A stretch of 11,763 bases of DNA from Burkholderiales bacterium UBA4615 (lineage in GTDB: Bacteria; Pseudomonadota; Gammaproteobacteria; Burkholderiales; Burkholderiaceae_E), in the NCBI GenBank assembly GCA_002386465.1, contig DGIT01000076.1, forward strand, positions 27,558-39,320. The letters run 5' to 3'. The position numbers and the translations under genes were made by a program. A model generated the notes under the pieces. The model was not told the DNA's origin, made no database searches, and saw only the letters and a program-made list of their open reading frames with translations. Numbering within the stretch: position 1 is the first letter of the stretch; each line of letters begins with the position of its first letter. This document shows, piece by piece, positions 1-7,245 of the stretch.

Positions 1-251
1 TCATTGCGGGCGCCAGACCTTCCGGTGTATCAGCAGATCGGCCTGGACGAGGCGCCAGGCGCCCCGCGTCAAGCCCCAAGGATCGGCTGCTGCGCCTCAG
101 TACGCTCTGCTAGACTCCTTCGTCTTGTCTGAAGCCTGTCCGAGCAGCGCAGCGGCTGGTCGGATCGCACGATCCACTGCGCAGCCATTGCGCTGATCCC
201 GCCGACCCTTCGGGCTTGGCCTACATCGAACACTCATTCGTCCAACACCCC
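1..251. other. Non-coding leader upstream of the HAD hydrolase gene; no confident gene
   Basis: No gene can be supported here. A plus-strand frame is open from the window edge to a TGA at 130-132 and could be the last 43 codons of a truncated upstream gene, but its composition (several Arg, Pro and Cys in a row near the end) is not persuasive. On the minus strand a short frame ends in TGA at 1-3, reading ...GAWRLVQADLLIHRKVWRPQ, but is closed by another stop at 97-99. The stretch also holds a perfect inverted repeat at 162-175 and a weak extended -10-like TGCTAGACT at 108-116 with no good -35 box. It probably contains the promoter of the downstream hydrolase, which is inference. Confidence 0.4.
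162..175. repeat. Perfect 6-base inverted repeat GGATCG-CA-CGATCC
   Basis: Two perfectly complementary 6-base arms separated by two bases lie 77 bases before the ATG of the hydrolase gene. An 8-base palindrome CTGCGCAG follows at 177-184. The symmetry and position would suit a dimeric regulator's operator, but no regulator gene is in view and 6-base arms can arise by chance in GC-rich DNA. Confidence 0.35.
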
Positions 252-962
252 ATGGAAGCTCTTAAAGACGTGCAGCTGCTAGCCTTCGACGTGTTTGGCA
301 CCGTTGTCGACTGGCGCGGGTCCGTGGCGCGCGAGGTCGAACGCCTGGGTCTGGGCATCAACGGCGCCGAGTTCGCCGATGCCTGGCGCCGCCGCTATTT
401 ACCCTCGATGAAGCAGGTGCGTGAAGGCAAGCGCGAATGGGTCAACCTCGACACGCTGCATCGCGAAAACCTCGATGCCGTGCTGGAGAAATTTGGAGCA
501 GCCGGGCGTCTGGACGACGCAGCCAAAGCCCATCTGAATCGAGCCTGGCATCGGTTGGATGCCTGGGCCGATTCGGTCGCAGGGCTGACCCGCTTGAAGT
601 CGACATATGTGGTCACCACGCTGTCCAACGGCAATCTGGGTCTGCTCACGCACCTGTCCAAGCGTGCAAGATTGCCCTGGGATTGCATCCTGTCAGCCGA
701 GGTGTTCAAAGCCTACAAGCCCGATCCGCGTACCTACCTAGGCGTTGCCCAACTGTTTGCACTTCAACCGCAGCAGGTGATGCTGTGTGCGGCGCATGCT
801 GAAGATTTGCGCGCCGCAGCCGCTCAGGGACTGCGCACCGCCTACATAGACCGGCCGCAAGAATGGGGCCCAGATGTGCGAGGCGATGTTCCCAATGAGA
901 GTGACCAATTCGATGTGCTCGCCACTGACATCCCCGATCTGGCCAGACAATTGGGTTGCTGA
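252..962 (+). CDS. Type II haloacid-dehalogenase-like HAD hydrolase
   Basis: This is a 236-residue HAD-superfamily hydrolase, the usual length of the (S)-2-haloacid dehalogenase (type II) group, and probably a soluble cytoplasmic protein. HAD motif I is AFDVFGTVVDW, with nucleophile Asp13 and Thr17. Motif II is TTLSNGN, with Ser125 and Asn126. Motif III has Lys156 in AYKPDPRTY, and the terminal motif CAAHAEDLRAA carries Asp185. Characterised type II dehalogenases usually have Ser and Asn in that last motif (SSNxxD), whereas here they are Ala and His, so real 2-haloacid activity is uncertain. The ATG at 252 is preferred because homologues begin just before the first strand; an in-frame TTG at 216 would add 12 residues, and neither has a clear Shine-Dalgarno. 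The Ntn-hydrolase gene follows after 123 bases. Confidence 0.85.
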   Translation: MEALKDVQLLAFDVFGTVVDWRGSVAREVERLGLGINGAEFADAWRRRYLPSMKQVREGKREWVNLDTLHRENLDAVLEKFGAAGRLDDAAKAHLNRAWHRLDAWADSVAGLTRLKSTYVVTTLSNGNLGLLTHLSKRARLPWDCILSAEVFKAYKPDPRTYLGVAQLFALQPQQVMLCAAHAEDLRAAAAQGLRTAYIDRPQEWGPDVRGDVPNESDQFDVLATDIPDLARQLGC

Positions 963-1085
963 CCCAACACCGATCAATACCCGTCTGTCGACATCTTCCA
1001 AGACCTTGTCGTTCGATCTCCCAGTTTTCCGCCTCTCGGTTTTCAGCCACTTTGTCTGGCCCACTTATCCAGGACTCGCCTTCTC

Positions 1086-2705
1086 ATGAGCGCCCGCATC
1101 ACCGACTTCGACTGGATCAACCCCTACCCCACCGTACGTACCCCCGTTTTCGCCCGCAATGTGGTGGCCACTTCGCAGCCGCTCGCTGCGCAGGCCGGGT
1201 TGCGCATGCTGGCAGCGGGGGGCAATGCGATCGACGCAATCGTCGCAGCGGCATCAACCATCACACTCACCGAACCGGTGTCCAATGGCTTAGGGTCCGA
1301 TGCATTTGCCATCCTTTGGGACGGCAAGAAACTGCATGGCCTGAACGCCTCGGGTTGGTCGCCCAAGGCCTGGGACCCGGCCTATTTCGCCCGCAAACAT
1401 GGCGGGCAGATGCCCATGCGCGGCTGGGACTCGGTGACTGTGCCCGGCGCTGTATCAGCCTGGGGTGCACTGCACGAGAAATTCGGCAAGCTGCCGTTCG
1501 AGCAGTGTTTGCAGCCGGCCATTGAGTACGCCGAGCGCGGTTACATCGTCTCGACCATCGTGCAACGCAAATGGCAGGCGCAGGCCGACATCCTGAAAGA
1601 CCAACCTGGGTTTGCCGAGCACTTCCTGCCACGCGGACGTGTGCCTGAAACCGGCGAGCGCTTCATCCACCCCAGTGCAGCCGGCACGCTCAAGCGCATT
1701 GCAGCGACGCGCGGGCGCGACTTCTATGAGGGCGAAACCGCCGCGAAAATCGTGGCCTACGCCAAGACCGAGGGCGCGGTGATGGCGGCCGACGATCTCG
1801 CCGAATATCGGCCTGAGTGGGTCGAGACGATCGGCATGGATTATCTGGGGCATCGCCTTCACGAGATCCCCCCGAATGGCCAGGGCATTGCGGCACTCAT
1901 CGCCCTGGGCATCCTGAAACATTTCGATATCGCTTCGCTGCACCCCGATTCGGCGCAAAGCCGCCATCTGCAGATCGAGGCCATGAAGTGCGCCTTTGCC
2001 GACGTGTACACGCACGTGGCCGACATTCGCTTTATGAAGCATTCGCCTGCACAGCTACTCGACCCGGGCTATCTGGCCGAGCGCGCCCGCCTGATCAGCC
2101 CCACACGCGCCACCGACTTCAAGCACGGCACACCGCCCGCGGGCGGCACCATCTATCTCACGGCTGCCGATGAGAACGGGATGATGGTGAGCTACATACA
2201 GTCCAACTACATGGGCTTCGGCTCGGGCGTAGTGGTTCCAGGCACAGGCGTCTCGCTGCAAAACCGTGGCTATGGATTCACCGCTGACCCAGCCCATGTC
2301 AATGTGGTGGCGCCGCGCAAGCGTCCGTTCCAGACCATCATCCCCGCCTTTCTCACACGAGACGGCAAGCCGCAGATGAGCTTTGGCGTGATGGGCGGCA
2401 ACATGCAGCCGCAAGGCCATATGCAGACCCTGGTGCGCATGCTGCAGTACAAGCAGAACCCACAGGCGGCCTGCGATGCGCCACGCTGGAAAGTTAATCG
2501 AGGCCTGGATATCGATGTGGAATCGACCATGCAGGCCAACGTGATCGAGTCACTGCGTGCCATGGGTCACAACCTGGCGCCAGTGGTCGATCCCTACATG
2601 GACTTCGGCTCGGGCCAGTTCATCTGGCGCATGAGCGAGGACATGGAAGACGGCTATGTGGCGGCCAGCGACAGCCGCCGTGACGGTCACGCCGCCGCAT
2701 TCTGA
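1086..2705 (+). CDS. Gamma-glutamyltransferase-family Ntn-hydrolase (YwrD-like)
   Basis: This 539-residue protein belongs to the gamma-glutamyltransferase/cephalosporin acylase family. Family members self-cleave into two subunits and use the new N-terminal Thr as nucleophile. That residue is Thr355 in GGTIYLTAADENG, followed by the oxyanion/glycine-rich region and the GVMGGNMQPQGH motif seen in YwrD-type members rather than the PGGS motif of classical GGT. The N-terminal part has the family signature NVVATSQPLAAQAG at about residues 26-39. There is no signal peptide, so it is predicted to be cytoplasmic, unlike periplasmic glutathione-degrading GGT. An AGGA lies 11 bases before the ATG. The dehydrogenase gene starts 16 bases after its stop, implying one transcript. 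The substrate is unknown; glutathione, another gamma-glutamyl amide or an acyl amide are possible. Confidence 0.9.
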   Translation: MSARITDFDWINPYPTVRTPVFARNVVATSQPLAAQAGLRMLAAGGNAIDAIVAAASTITLTEPVSNGLGSDAFAILWDGKKLHGLNASGWSPKAWDPAYFARKHGGQMPMRGWDSVTVPGAVSAWGALHEKFGKLPFEQCLQPAIEYAERGYIVSTIVQRKWQAQADILKDQPGFAEHFLPRGRVPETGERFIHPSAAGTLKRIAATRGRDFYEGETAAKIVAYAKTEGAVMAADDLAEYRPEWVETIGMDYLGHRLHEIPPNGQGIAALIALGILKHFDIASLHPDSAQSRHLQIEAMKCAFADVYTHVADIRFMKHSPAQLLDPGYLAERARLISPTRATDFKHGTPPAGGTIYLTAADENGMMVSYIQSNYMGFGSGVVVPGTGVSLQNRGYGFTADPAHVNVVAPRKRPFQTIIPAFLTRDGKPQMSFGVMGGNMQPQGHMQTLVRMLQYKQNPQAACDAPRWKVNRGLDIDVESTMQANVIESLRAMGHNLAPVVDPYMDFGSGQFIWRMSEDMEDGYVAASDSRRDGHAAAF

Positions 2706-2721
2706 ACGGAGCACATCACTC

Positions 2722-3624
2722 ATGAGCACGCGCACCTACGATCCGATCACCCCGCACACGGTCGCCTTTCTAGGCATGGGCGTCATGGGCGCGCCCATGG
2801 CTGGCCATCTGGCACGTGCAGGTCATCAGGTCACGGTCTACAACCGCAGCGCCGCCAAAGCCCAGGCGTGGGTCAAGGAGTACGGTGGCAAGTCGGCAGC
2901 CACGCCTCGCGAAGCCGCAGCAGGTGCGCAGATTGTGTTTGCCTGCGTGGGCAACGATGATGATTTGCGCAGCGTAGTCTTGGGTGCCGATGGCGCGTTT
3001 GTCGGCATGGCCCGCGGCGCACTGTTCGTGGACCACACCACGGCGTCGGCCGAAGTGGCTCGCGAACTGCACGCGGCCGCACGCGAGCGCGGGCTCGATT
3101 TTGTCGATGCGCCGGTCTCGGGCGGCCAGGCCGGTGCGGTCAATGGCCTGCTCACCGTGATGTGCGGCGGCGATGCAGCCGCCTTCGAGCGCGCCAAGCC
3201 CGTAGCTATGGCCTTTTCGCGGGCCTTCGCGCTCATCGGGCCCTCGGGTGCCGGTCAACTGGCCAAGATGGTCAATCAGATCTGCATCGCGGGCATCGTG
3301 CAGGGGCTATCCGAGGGCATTCACTTCGGCCAGTCTGCTGGCATCGACATGAAGCTGGTGCTCGATGTGATCGGCAAGGGCGCGGCGCAGTCCTGGCAGA
3401 TGGACAACCGCGGTAAGACCATGGTCGACGATCAGTTCGAGTTCGGCTTTGCAGTGGACTGGATGCGCAAGGACCTGGGCCTGTGCATTGATGAGTCACG
3501 TCGCAACGGCGCGTCGCTTCCGCTCACTGCGCTCGTCGACCAGTTCTATGGCGATGTGCAAAAACAAGGCGGCGGACGCTGGGATACGTCCAGCCTCATC
3601 CGACGCCTGAAGCGCAAGGGCTAA
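2722..3624 (+). CDS. NAD(P)-dependent beta-hydroxyacid dehydrogenase (3-hydroxyisobutyrate dehydrogenase family)
   Basis: The 300-residue product matches the length and architecture of the 3-hydroxyisobutyrate / tartronate-semialdehyde / 6-phosphogluconate dehydrogenase-like family. A Rossmann dinucleotide site FLGMGVMGAPMA lies at about residues 16-27, the substrate-binding motif DAPVSGG at 129-135, and the catalytic lysine is Lys182 in AGQLAKMVNQ, followed by an all-helical C-terminal domain. The residue after the second strand (YNRSAAKA) favours NADP over NAD by family rule, a weak inference. The ATG at 2722 is chosen over upstream in-frame sites because it has a GGAG 10 bases upstream and puts the nucleotide fold at the normal distance; the longer frame would overlap the preceding gene. 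It likely reduces or oxidises a small hydroxyacid/semialdehyde; the exact substrate cannot be assigned. Confidence 0.9.
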   Translation: MSTRTYDPITPHTVAFLGMGVMGAPMAGHLARAGHQVTVYNRSAAKAQAWVKEYGGKSAATPREAAAGAQIVFACVGNDDDLRSVVLGADGAFVGMARGALFVDHTTASAEVARELHAAARERGLDFVDAPVSGGQAGAVNGLLTVMCGGDAAAFERAKPVAMAFSRAFALIGPSGAGQLAKMVNQICIAGIVQGLSEGIHFGQSAGIDMKLVLDVIGKGAAQSWQMDNRGKTMVDDQFEFGFAVDWMRKDLGLCIDESRRNGASLPLTALVDQFYGDVQKQGGGRWDTSSLIRRLKRKG

Positions 3625-3625
3625 G

Positions 3626-3643
3626 CCCGCTTCAGCGTGCGGG
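3626..3643 (+). terminator. Weak stem-loop after the dehydrogenase stop (possible terminator)
   Basis: CCCGC pairs with GCGGG around an 8-base loop two bases after the TAA stop. No T-run follows, so it is not a convincing intrinsic terminator. A second small hairpin (GCAC-AAG-GTGC) lies at 3649-3659. The 98-base gap separates two convergent transcripts and holds nothing else recognisable. Confidence 0.2.
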
Positions 3644-3722
3644 TATGAGCACAAGGTGCATCGGCTAAATCCCTGAGCACTAAGGGGGTGCCCTGGTGGG
3701 GCGCAGCGCAACGTACGAAGCG

Positions 3723-5228
3723 TCAGCCAATCGTGTCGATCGGTGGCCCTCGAAACCGATTGCGCACACCCAACCCCCACCAAGCGATCGCCAGCCCTAC
3801 ACACATTGCCAGGACAAGCACCCTCACCTTCTCGTTGGGGGGCTGCATCCCGACCCAGATCAGTGTGAGTGCTCCCAACACTGCGACCAGCGCGACAGGT
3901 TTAGAAAGCGCCCGAAGATCAAAGGGGCCCTTGCGTTTCCAGTGGCGCCCCTCGGCCCAGGCACCCGCTGCGACCGGCAGCACATAGGAAATATAGAGAA
4001 ACACTGTGCAACCGGTGGACAACAGCACAAAGGCATCGGCGTAAAGCGTCATGGCAAACGCGGCCAGGGCCGATATCCAGACCGCCGCCGCAGGGGAGCC
4101 ATAGCGCGGATCCACGGTTGCCAGCCTCTGTGAAGCGGGCAAACCCCCATCCCGTGCAAAGGCAAACATCATCCGCGAGGTGGACATCAGACAGGCCAGC
4201 GAGCAGACGTAGTTGATCAGAACCAAAGCCAGGACCAGGAGCAACCGCAATGGGCTGGGCACAGGTGCAAGGAGGGTCGCAAAAAAGCCCGAACCCTGTT
4301 TAACCGCTTGTGCCATTGAAGGCAGGCAGAGTACGAATGTGCTCACCAGCACGACGCCGAACAAACCAGACCAGAGCACTGAACGCACAATGCCTCGGGG
4401 CACTGCGCGTTGTGCATCGCGTGTTTCCTCCGCCGTGTGTGCCGAAGCGTCAAATCCGGTGATGGTGTAGACCGTCAGCAGCAGACCCGAGAGAAAGACG
4501 CCCAACTGGTTCGTTGAGGCAGGCCAGATACTGCCCTCTGTACCCGTGAAATTCGTGAACGTGATCAGACGCGAGACATCGATCGGCGTGACCGAAAACA
4601 CCCATAGTGAGATGGTGAGCACAATCGTCACCGCGAAGATGAGATAGCCAGAGAAGTCGATGAGTCGCGTGGTCCATCCGATGGCGACATGATTGAGTAC
4701 CGCCTGCGAGCCGAGCACAACGCCGATAAATGCAGCCTGGCTGCGTAAACCCCACTGTTCCGTGTCGATGCCCAGCATTGGCAGAAGCAGTGTTTTGACA
4801 AATGGGTCATACAGACCGAAAGCAATCGATCCACAGGCCAAGACCAACCCGAGCAGATTGAACCAGGCCGTCACCCAACCGAAGCCGCGGCTGCCCAGAA
4901 TGGATCCCCAGTGATAAAGCCCCCCGGCGGTGGGAAACGCTGAGGCAATTTGCGCCATGGCCACCGCCACAAGCAGCGCAAAAGCCGAGCCCACCAACCA
5001 GCCCACTGATACCGTAAAGCCGCCACCCGCGCCCAGGGCTGTTGGAAAGGCCGTGATGCCACCAGCGAGGATGCAGATGATCGCGAACGACACTGCAAAG
5101 TTTGAAAAGCGGCTCATGCGCCGCTGAAGATCCTGGGCGTAGCCCAATCGGGCCAGCATTACACTGTCGGCGTCTGGCAGTAGGCTAGGAAGGTCAGCGC
5201 CTCGGTCCGCGCCTCTGAAGTCGTGCAT
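3723..5228 (-). CDS. APC-superfamily amino acid/amine permease (ACT/GABA-choline permease type)
   Basis: This is a 501-residue integral inner-membrane protein with about 12 hydrophobic segments, the first at roughly residues 43-63 after a cytoplasmic N-terminus. The stretch SAFPTAGGLYHW near residues 97-107 and the loop GFDASAHTAEETRDAQRAVP at about 258-277 are typical of the amino acid/choline transporter (ACT) branch of the APC superfamily, which includes GABA, choline and amino acid permeases. Its ATG shares one base with the tyrA stop (TGATG) and has no close Shine-Dalgarno, which suggests translation by re-initiation after tyrA; an internal Met24 is a less likely start. Position at the end of an aromatic amino acid operon makes an aromatic amino acid substrate conceivable, but family data point equally to GABA or other amines. 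Confidence 0.88.
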   Translation of the reverse strand: MHDFRGADRGADLPSLLPDADSVMLARLGYAQDLQRRMSRFSNFAVSFAIICILAGGITAFPTALGAGGGFTVSVGWLVGSAFALLVAVAMAQIASAFPTAGGLYHWGSILGSRGFGWVTAWFNLLGLVLACGSIAFGLYDPFVKTLLLPMLGIDTEQWGLRSQAAFIGVVLGSQAVLNHVAIGWTTRLIDFSGYLIFAVTIVLTISLWVFSVTPIDVSRLITFTNFTGTEGSIWPASTNQLGVFLSGLLLTVYTITGFDASAHTAEETRDAQRAVPRGIVRSVLWSGLFGVVLVSTFVLCLPSMAQAVKQGSGFFATLLAPVPSPLRLLLVLALVLINYVCSLACLMSTSRMMFAFARDGGLPASQRLATVDPRYGSPAAAVWISALAAFAMTLYADAFVLLSTGCTVFLYISYVLPVAAGAWAEGRHWKRKGPFDLRALSKPVALVAVLGALTLIWVGMQPPNEKVRVLVLAMCVGLAIAWWGLGVRNRFRGPPIDTIG

Positions 5229-6124
5229 CAGAACGCGCTGCGCCAGCGCTCCCCGCGGGCCAGTGCCTGCATGAGCGCATCACGATCGCCGTCTCGCAGC
5301 GCGGATTCAATGCGGTCAAGTTCAACGCGAAAGGCCGCAGCAGCGGCCAGCACCGGCTCGCGGTTGTCCAGGAGGATGCCGGCCCACAACCCTGCGGGCG
5401 AACCTCCCACCCGCGTGGTGTCGCGAAGCCCTGCACCGTGATAGCGGCGGGCATCCTCGGCACGCGGCCCCTCGCCAATCGATGCAGCCAGTGCAAACGC
5501 CACGGCATGCGGCCAGTGCGAGACTTCGGCAAAGAGCAGGTCGTGGTGCTGCGGGCTCATGTGCGCCACCCGTGCACCCAGTGCGCGCCACATCGACTCC
5601 ACCCGCTGCACCACATCGGCATCGCACTCGGGTGTGGGGCACATCAGCAACGCGCGACCATCGAAGAGATCCGCGCGCGAAGCCCCTGGGCCTGACCGGT
5701 CGGAGCCGGCAATCGGATGAGACGCGACGAAGCGCCCGCGGCGCTCGCCCAGGCCTGCCAGGGCTGCAGCCACCATGCTCGACTTGGTACTCGACACATC
5801 CGTCAGGCACGCCTGCGCACCCAGCCCCGTTCTCATCGCCGGCTCGGCCACCAGCGCACAGTTCACGGATACTGGCGCAGCCAGTACCACCAGATCGGCA
5901 CCAGCCAGCAGCGCGGGCAAACCAGTGCAGACCTCATCGATCAGACCTGCATCCCGTGCTATGTGCGCATGCTGCGGGTCCAGCCCGCGGATACGACGGG
6001 CAAGACCCCGCGCACGCAAGGCACCTGCCACCGAGCCGCCCAGTGCACCCGTCCCAACGATCGAAACCGTATCAAACACCTCAGGATGCTCAGCAGGCCG
6101 CTTCGCAGCAGCGGGTTCGGTCAC
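5228..6124 (-). CDS. tyrA: Prephenate dehydrogenase
   Basis: The protein catalyses oxidative decarboxylation of prephenate to 4-hydroxyphenylpyruvate in tyrosine synthesis. From a GTG start it is 298 residues, the normal size of monofunctional betaproteobacterial TyrA, with no fused chorismate mutase or ACT domain. The NAD(P) site VGTGALGGS lies at residues 23-31, and the conserved SHPIAGSDRSG segment holds the catalytic-region His. The GTG at 6124 is chosen because it overlaps the upstream stop as GTGA, a standard coupling arrangement, and sits just before the Rossmann fold; an upstream in-frame ATG at 6202 would give an 82-base overlap and an untypical Cys/Gly/Arg-rich extension. The usual downstream partner aroA is not present; a permease follows instead. 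Confidence 0.92.
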   Translation of the reverse strand: MTEPAAAKRPAEHPEVFDTVSIVGTGALGGSVAGALRARGLARRIRGLDPQHAHIARDAGLIDEVCTGLPALLAGADLVVLAAPVSVNCALVAEPAMRTGLGAQACLTDVSSTKSSMVAAALAGLGERRGRFVASHPIAGSDRSGPGASRADLFDGRALLMCPTPECDADVVQRVESMWRALGARVAHMSPQHHDLLFAEVSHWPHAVAFALAASIGEGPRAEDARRYHGAGLRDTTRVGGSPAGLWAGILLDNREPVLAAAAAFRVELDRIESALRDGDRDALMQALARGERWRSAF

Positions 6125-7245
6125 GCGCGCCCCAGCGCGGCACGCAAGGCATCCAGGAAAATCCGGTTCTCCTCGGGGAGCCCCACTGTGATACGCAGCC
6201 ACTCGGGCAGGCCGTAGTTGCCCACCGGCCGCACGATCACACCAGCCTTGAGCAGCTTTTCGTTGATGGCGTTGGCGTCACCCACTTTCACCAGCACGAA
6301 GTTGCCGTAGGAGGGCACGTATTGCAGACCCATGGCCTCGAAGGCCGCCTGCAGCAGCTTCACACCCTCAGCGTTCAGCGCTCGGCTGCGCTCCAGGAAT
6401 GGCCGATCGGCCAGCGCCGCAACCGCCGCCGCCTGTGCCATGGAATTCACATTGAAAGGCTGTCGTACCCGGTTCATCAGGTCGGTCAGTGCCGGCTGGG
6501 CCACGCCGTAGCCCACACGCAAGCCCGCAAGCCCATAGGCCTTGGAGAACGTGCGCGAGAGCACCAGGTTGGGAAACCGCTTGACCCACGCCACCGCATC
6601 CACCCACAGCGAGGGCTCGAGGTATTCGTTGTAAGCCTCATCGAGCACCACCACCACATTGGACGGCACCGACTGCAGGAAGGCCTCGATCTCGCCCGCA
6701 GGCAGAAAGGTGCCGGTGGGATTGTTGGGGTTGGCAATGAACACCACCCGCGTATCGGGCGCAATGGCAGCGCGCATGGCGGGCAGATCGTGGCCGAAGT
6801 TCTTCGCGGGGGTCACGATAGCCCGCGCCCCGGTTTCTTGCGTAGCCAGTTCATAGACCTGAAAGGAGTACTGCGAGTACACCGCCGACAGACCCGGCTG
6901 CAACCAGGCATGCGCCACCAGCTCCAGGATGTCGTTGGAACCATTGCCGAGTGTCAGCCAGTCCTGCGGCACACCCAGGCGCACCGACAACGCTTCCTTC
7001 AGCTCAAAGCCGTTGGCATCCGGGTAACGTCCCAGGTCGGCGGCGGCAACCAGCATCGCCTGACGGGCCGACTCGGGCATGCCCAGCGGGTTTTCGTTGG
7101 AGGCGAGCTTGACGATCTTGGACTCGTCCAGACCATAGGCCCGGGCCACTTCAGAGATCGGGCGGCCTGCGCGATAAGGCGCAATGGCGCGCACATAGGC
7201 CGGCGCAAGTGATGCGGGATCGGTCACAGCAGATTGAGCGCTCAT
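6121..7245 (-). CDS. hisC: Histidinol-phosphate/aromatic aminotransferase in the aromatic operon (HisC2 type)
   Basis: This is a 374-residue class I/II PLP-dependent aminotransferase of the HisC family. Visible signatures are SNENPLG near the N-terminus, NPNNPTG and VLDEAYNEY for cofactor binding, and the PLP lysine Lys235 in SRTFSKAYGLAG, followed by LRVGYG. In betaproteobacteria a second hisC copy sits between pheA and tyrA. Such enzymes act on imidazole-acetol phosphate and often on phenylpyruvate or 4-hydroxyphenylpyruvate, so here it probably supplies the final transamination for Phe and Tyr. The ATG overlaps the pheA stop as ATGA (4 bases), and its own TGA overlaps the tyrA GTG, so all three are expected to be translationally coupled. 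Whether it also serves histidine synthesis depends on another copy elsewhere. Confidence 0.93.
   Translation of the reverse strand: MSAQSAVTDPASLAPAYVRAIAPYRAGRPISEVARAYGLDESKIVKLASNENPLGMPESARQAMLVAAADLGRYPDANGFELKEALSVRLGVPQDWLTLGNGSNDILELVAHAWLQPGLSAVYSQYSFQVYELATQETGARAIVTPAKNFGHDLPAMRAAIAPDTRVVFIANPNNPTGTFLPAGEIEAFLQSVPSNVVVVLDEAYNEYLEPSLWVDAVAWVKRFPNLVLSRTFSKAYGLAGLRVGYGVAQPALTDLMNRVRQPFNVNSMAQAAAVAALADRPFLERSRALNAEGVKLLQAAFEAMGLQYVPSYGNFVLVKVGDANAINEKLLKAGVIVRPVGNYGLPEWLRITVGLPEENRIFLDALRAALGRA

Noticed and set aside
1..96. Minus-strand tail resembling a protein C-terminus (WRLVQADLLIHRKVWRPQ)
   Set aside because: It is suggestive of a small alpha/beta-barrel protein end, but a stop 32 codons upstream closes the frame and no start with an SD is visible.
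108..116. Extended -10-like TGCTAGACT before the hydrolase gene
   Set aside because: No acceptable -35 hexamer lies 16-18 bases upstream, so a promoter call would be guesswork.
2656..2721. Upstream start for the beta-hydroxyacid dehydrogenase within the preceding gene
   Set aside because: The ATG at 2722 has a GGAG at good spacing and gives the normal distance to the Rossmann fold.
6125..6202. Longer tyrA start at an ATG at 6202
   Set aside because: It would overlap hisC by 82 bases and add a Cys/Gly/Arg-rich tail; the GTG at 6124 overlapping the hisC stop as GTGA fits family length and coupling.
5482..7212. 576-codon open frame on the plus strand antisense to tyrA and hisC
   Set aside because: Same shadow effect; composition is dominated by Gln, His, Arg and Pro and no domain is visible, while the opposite strand has clear TyrA and HisC motifs.
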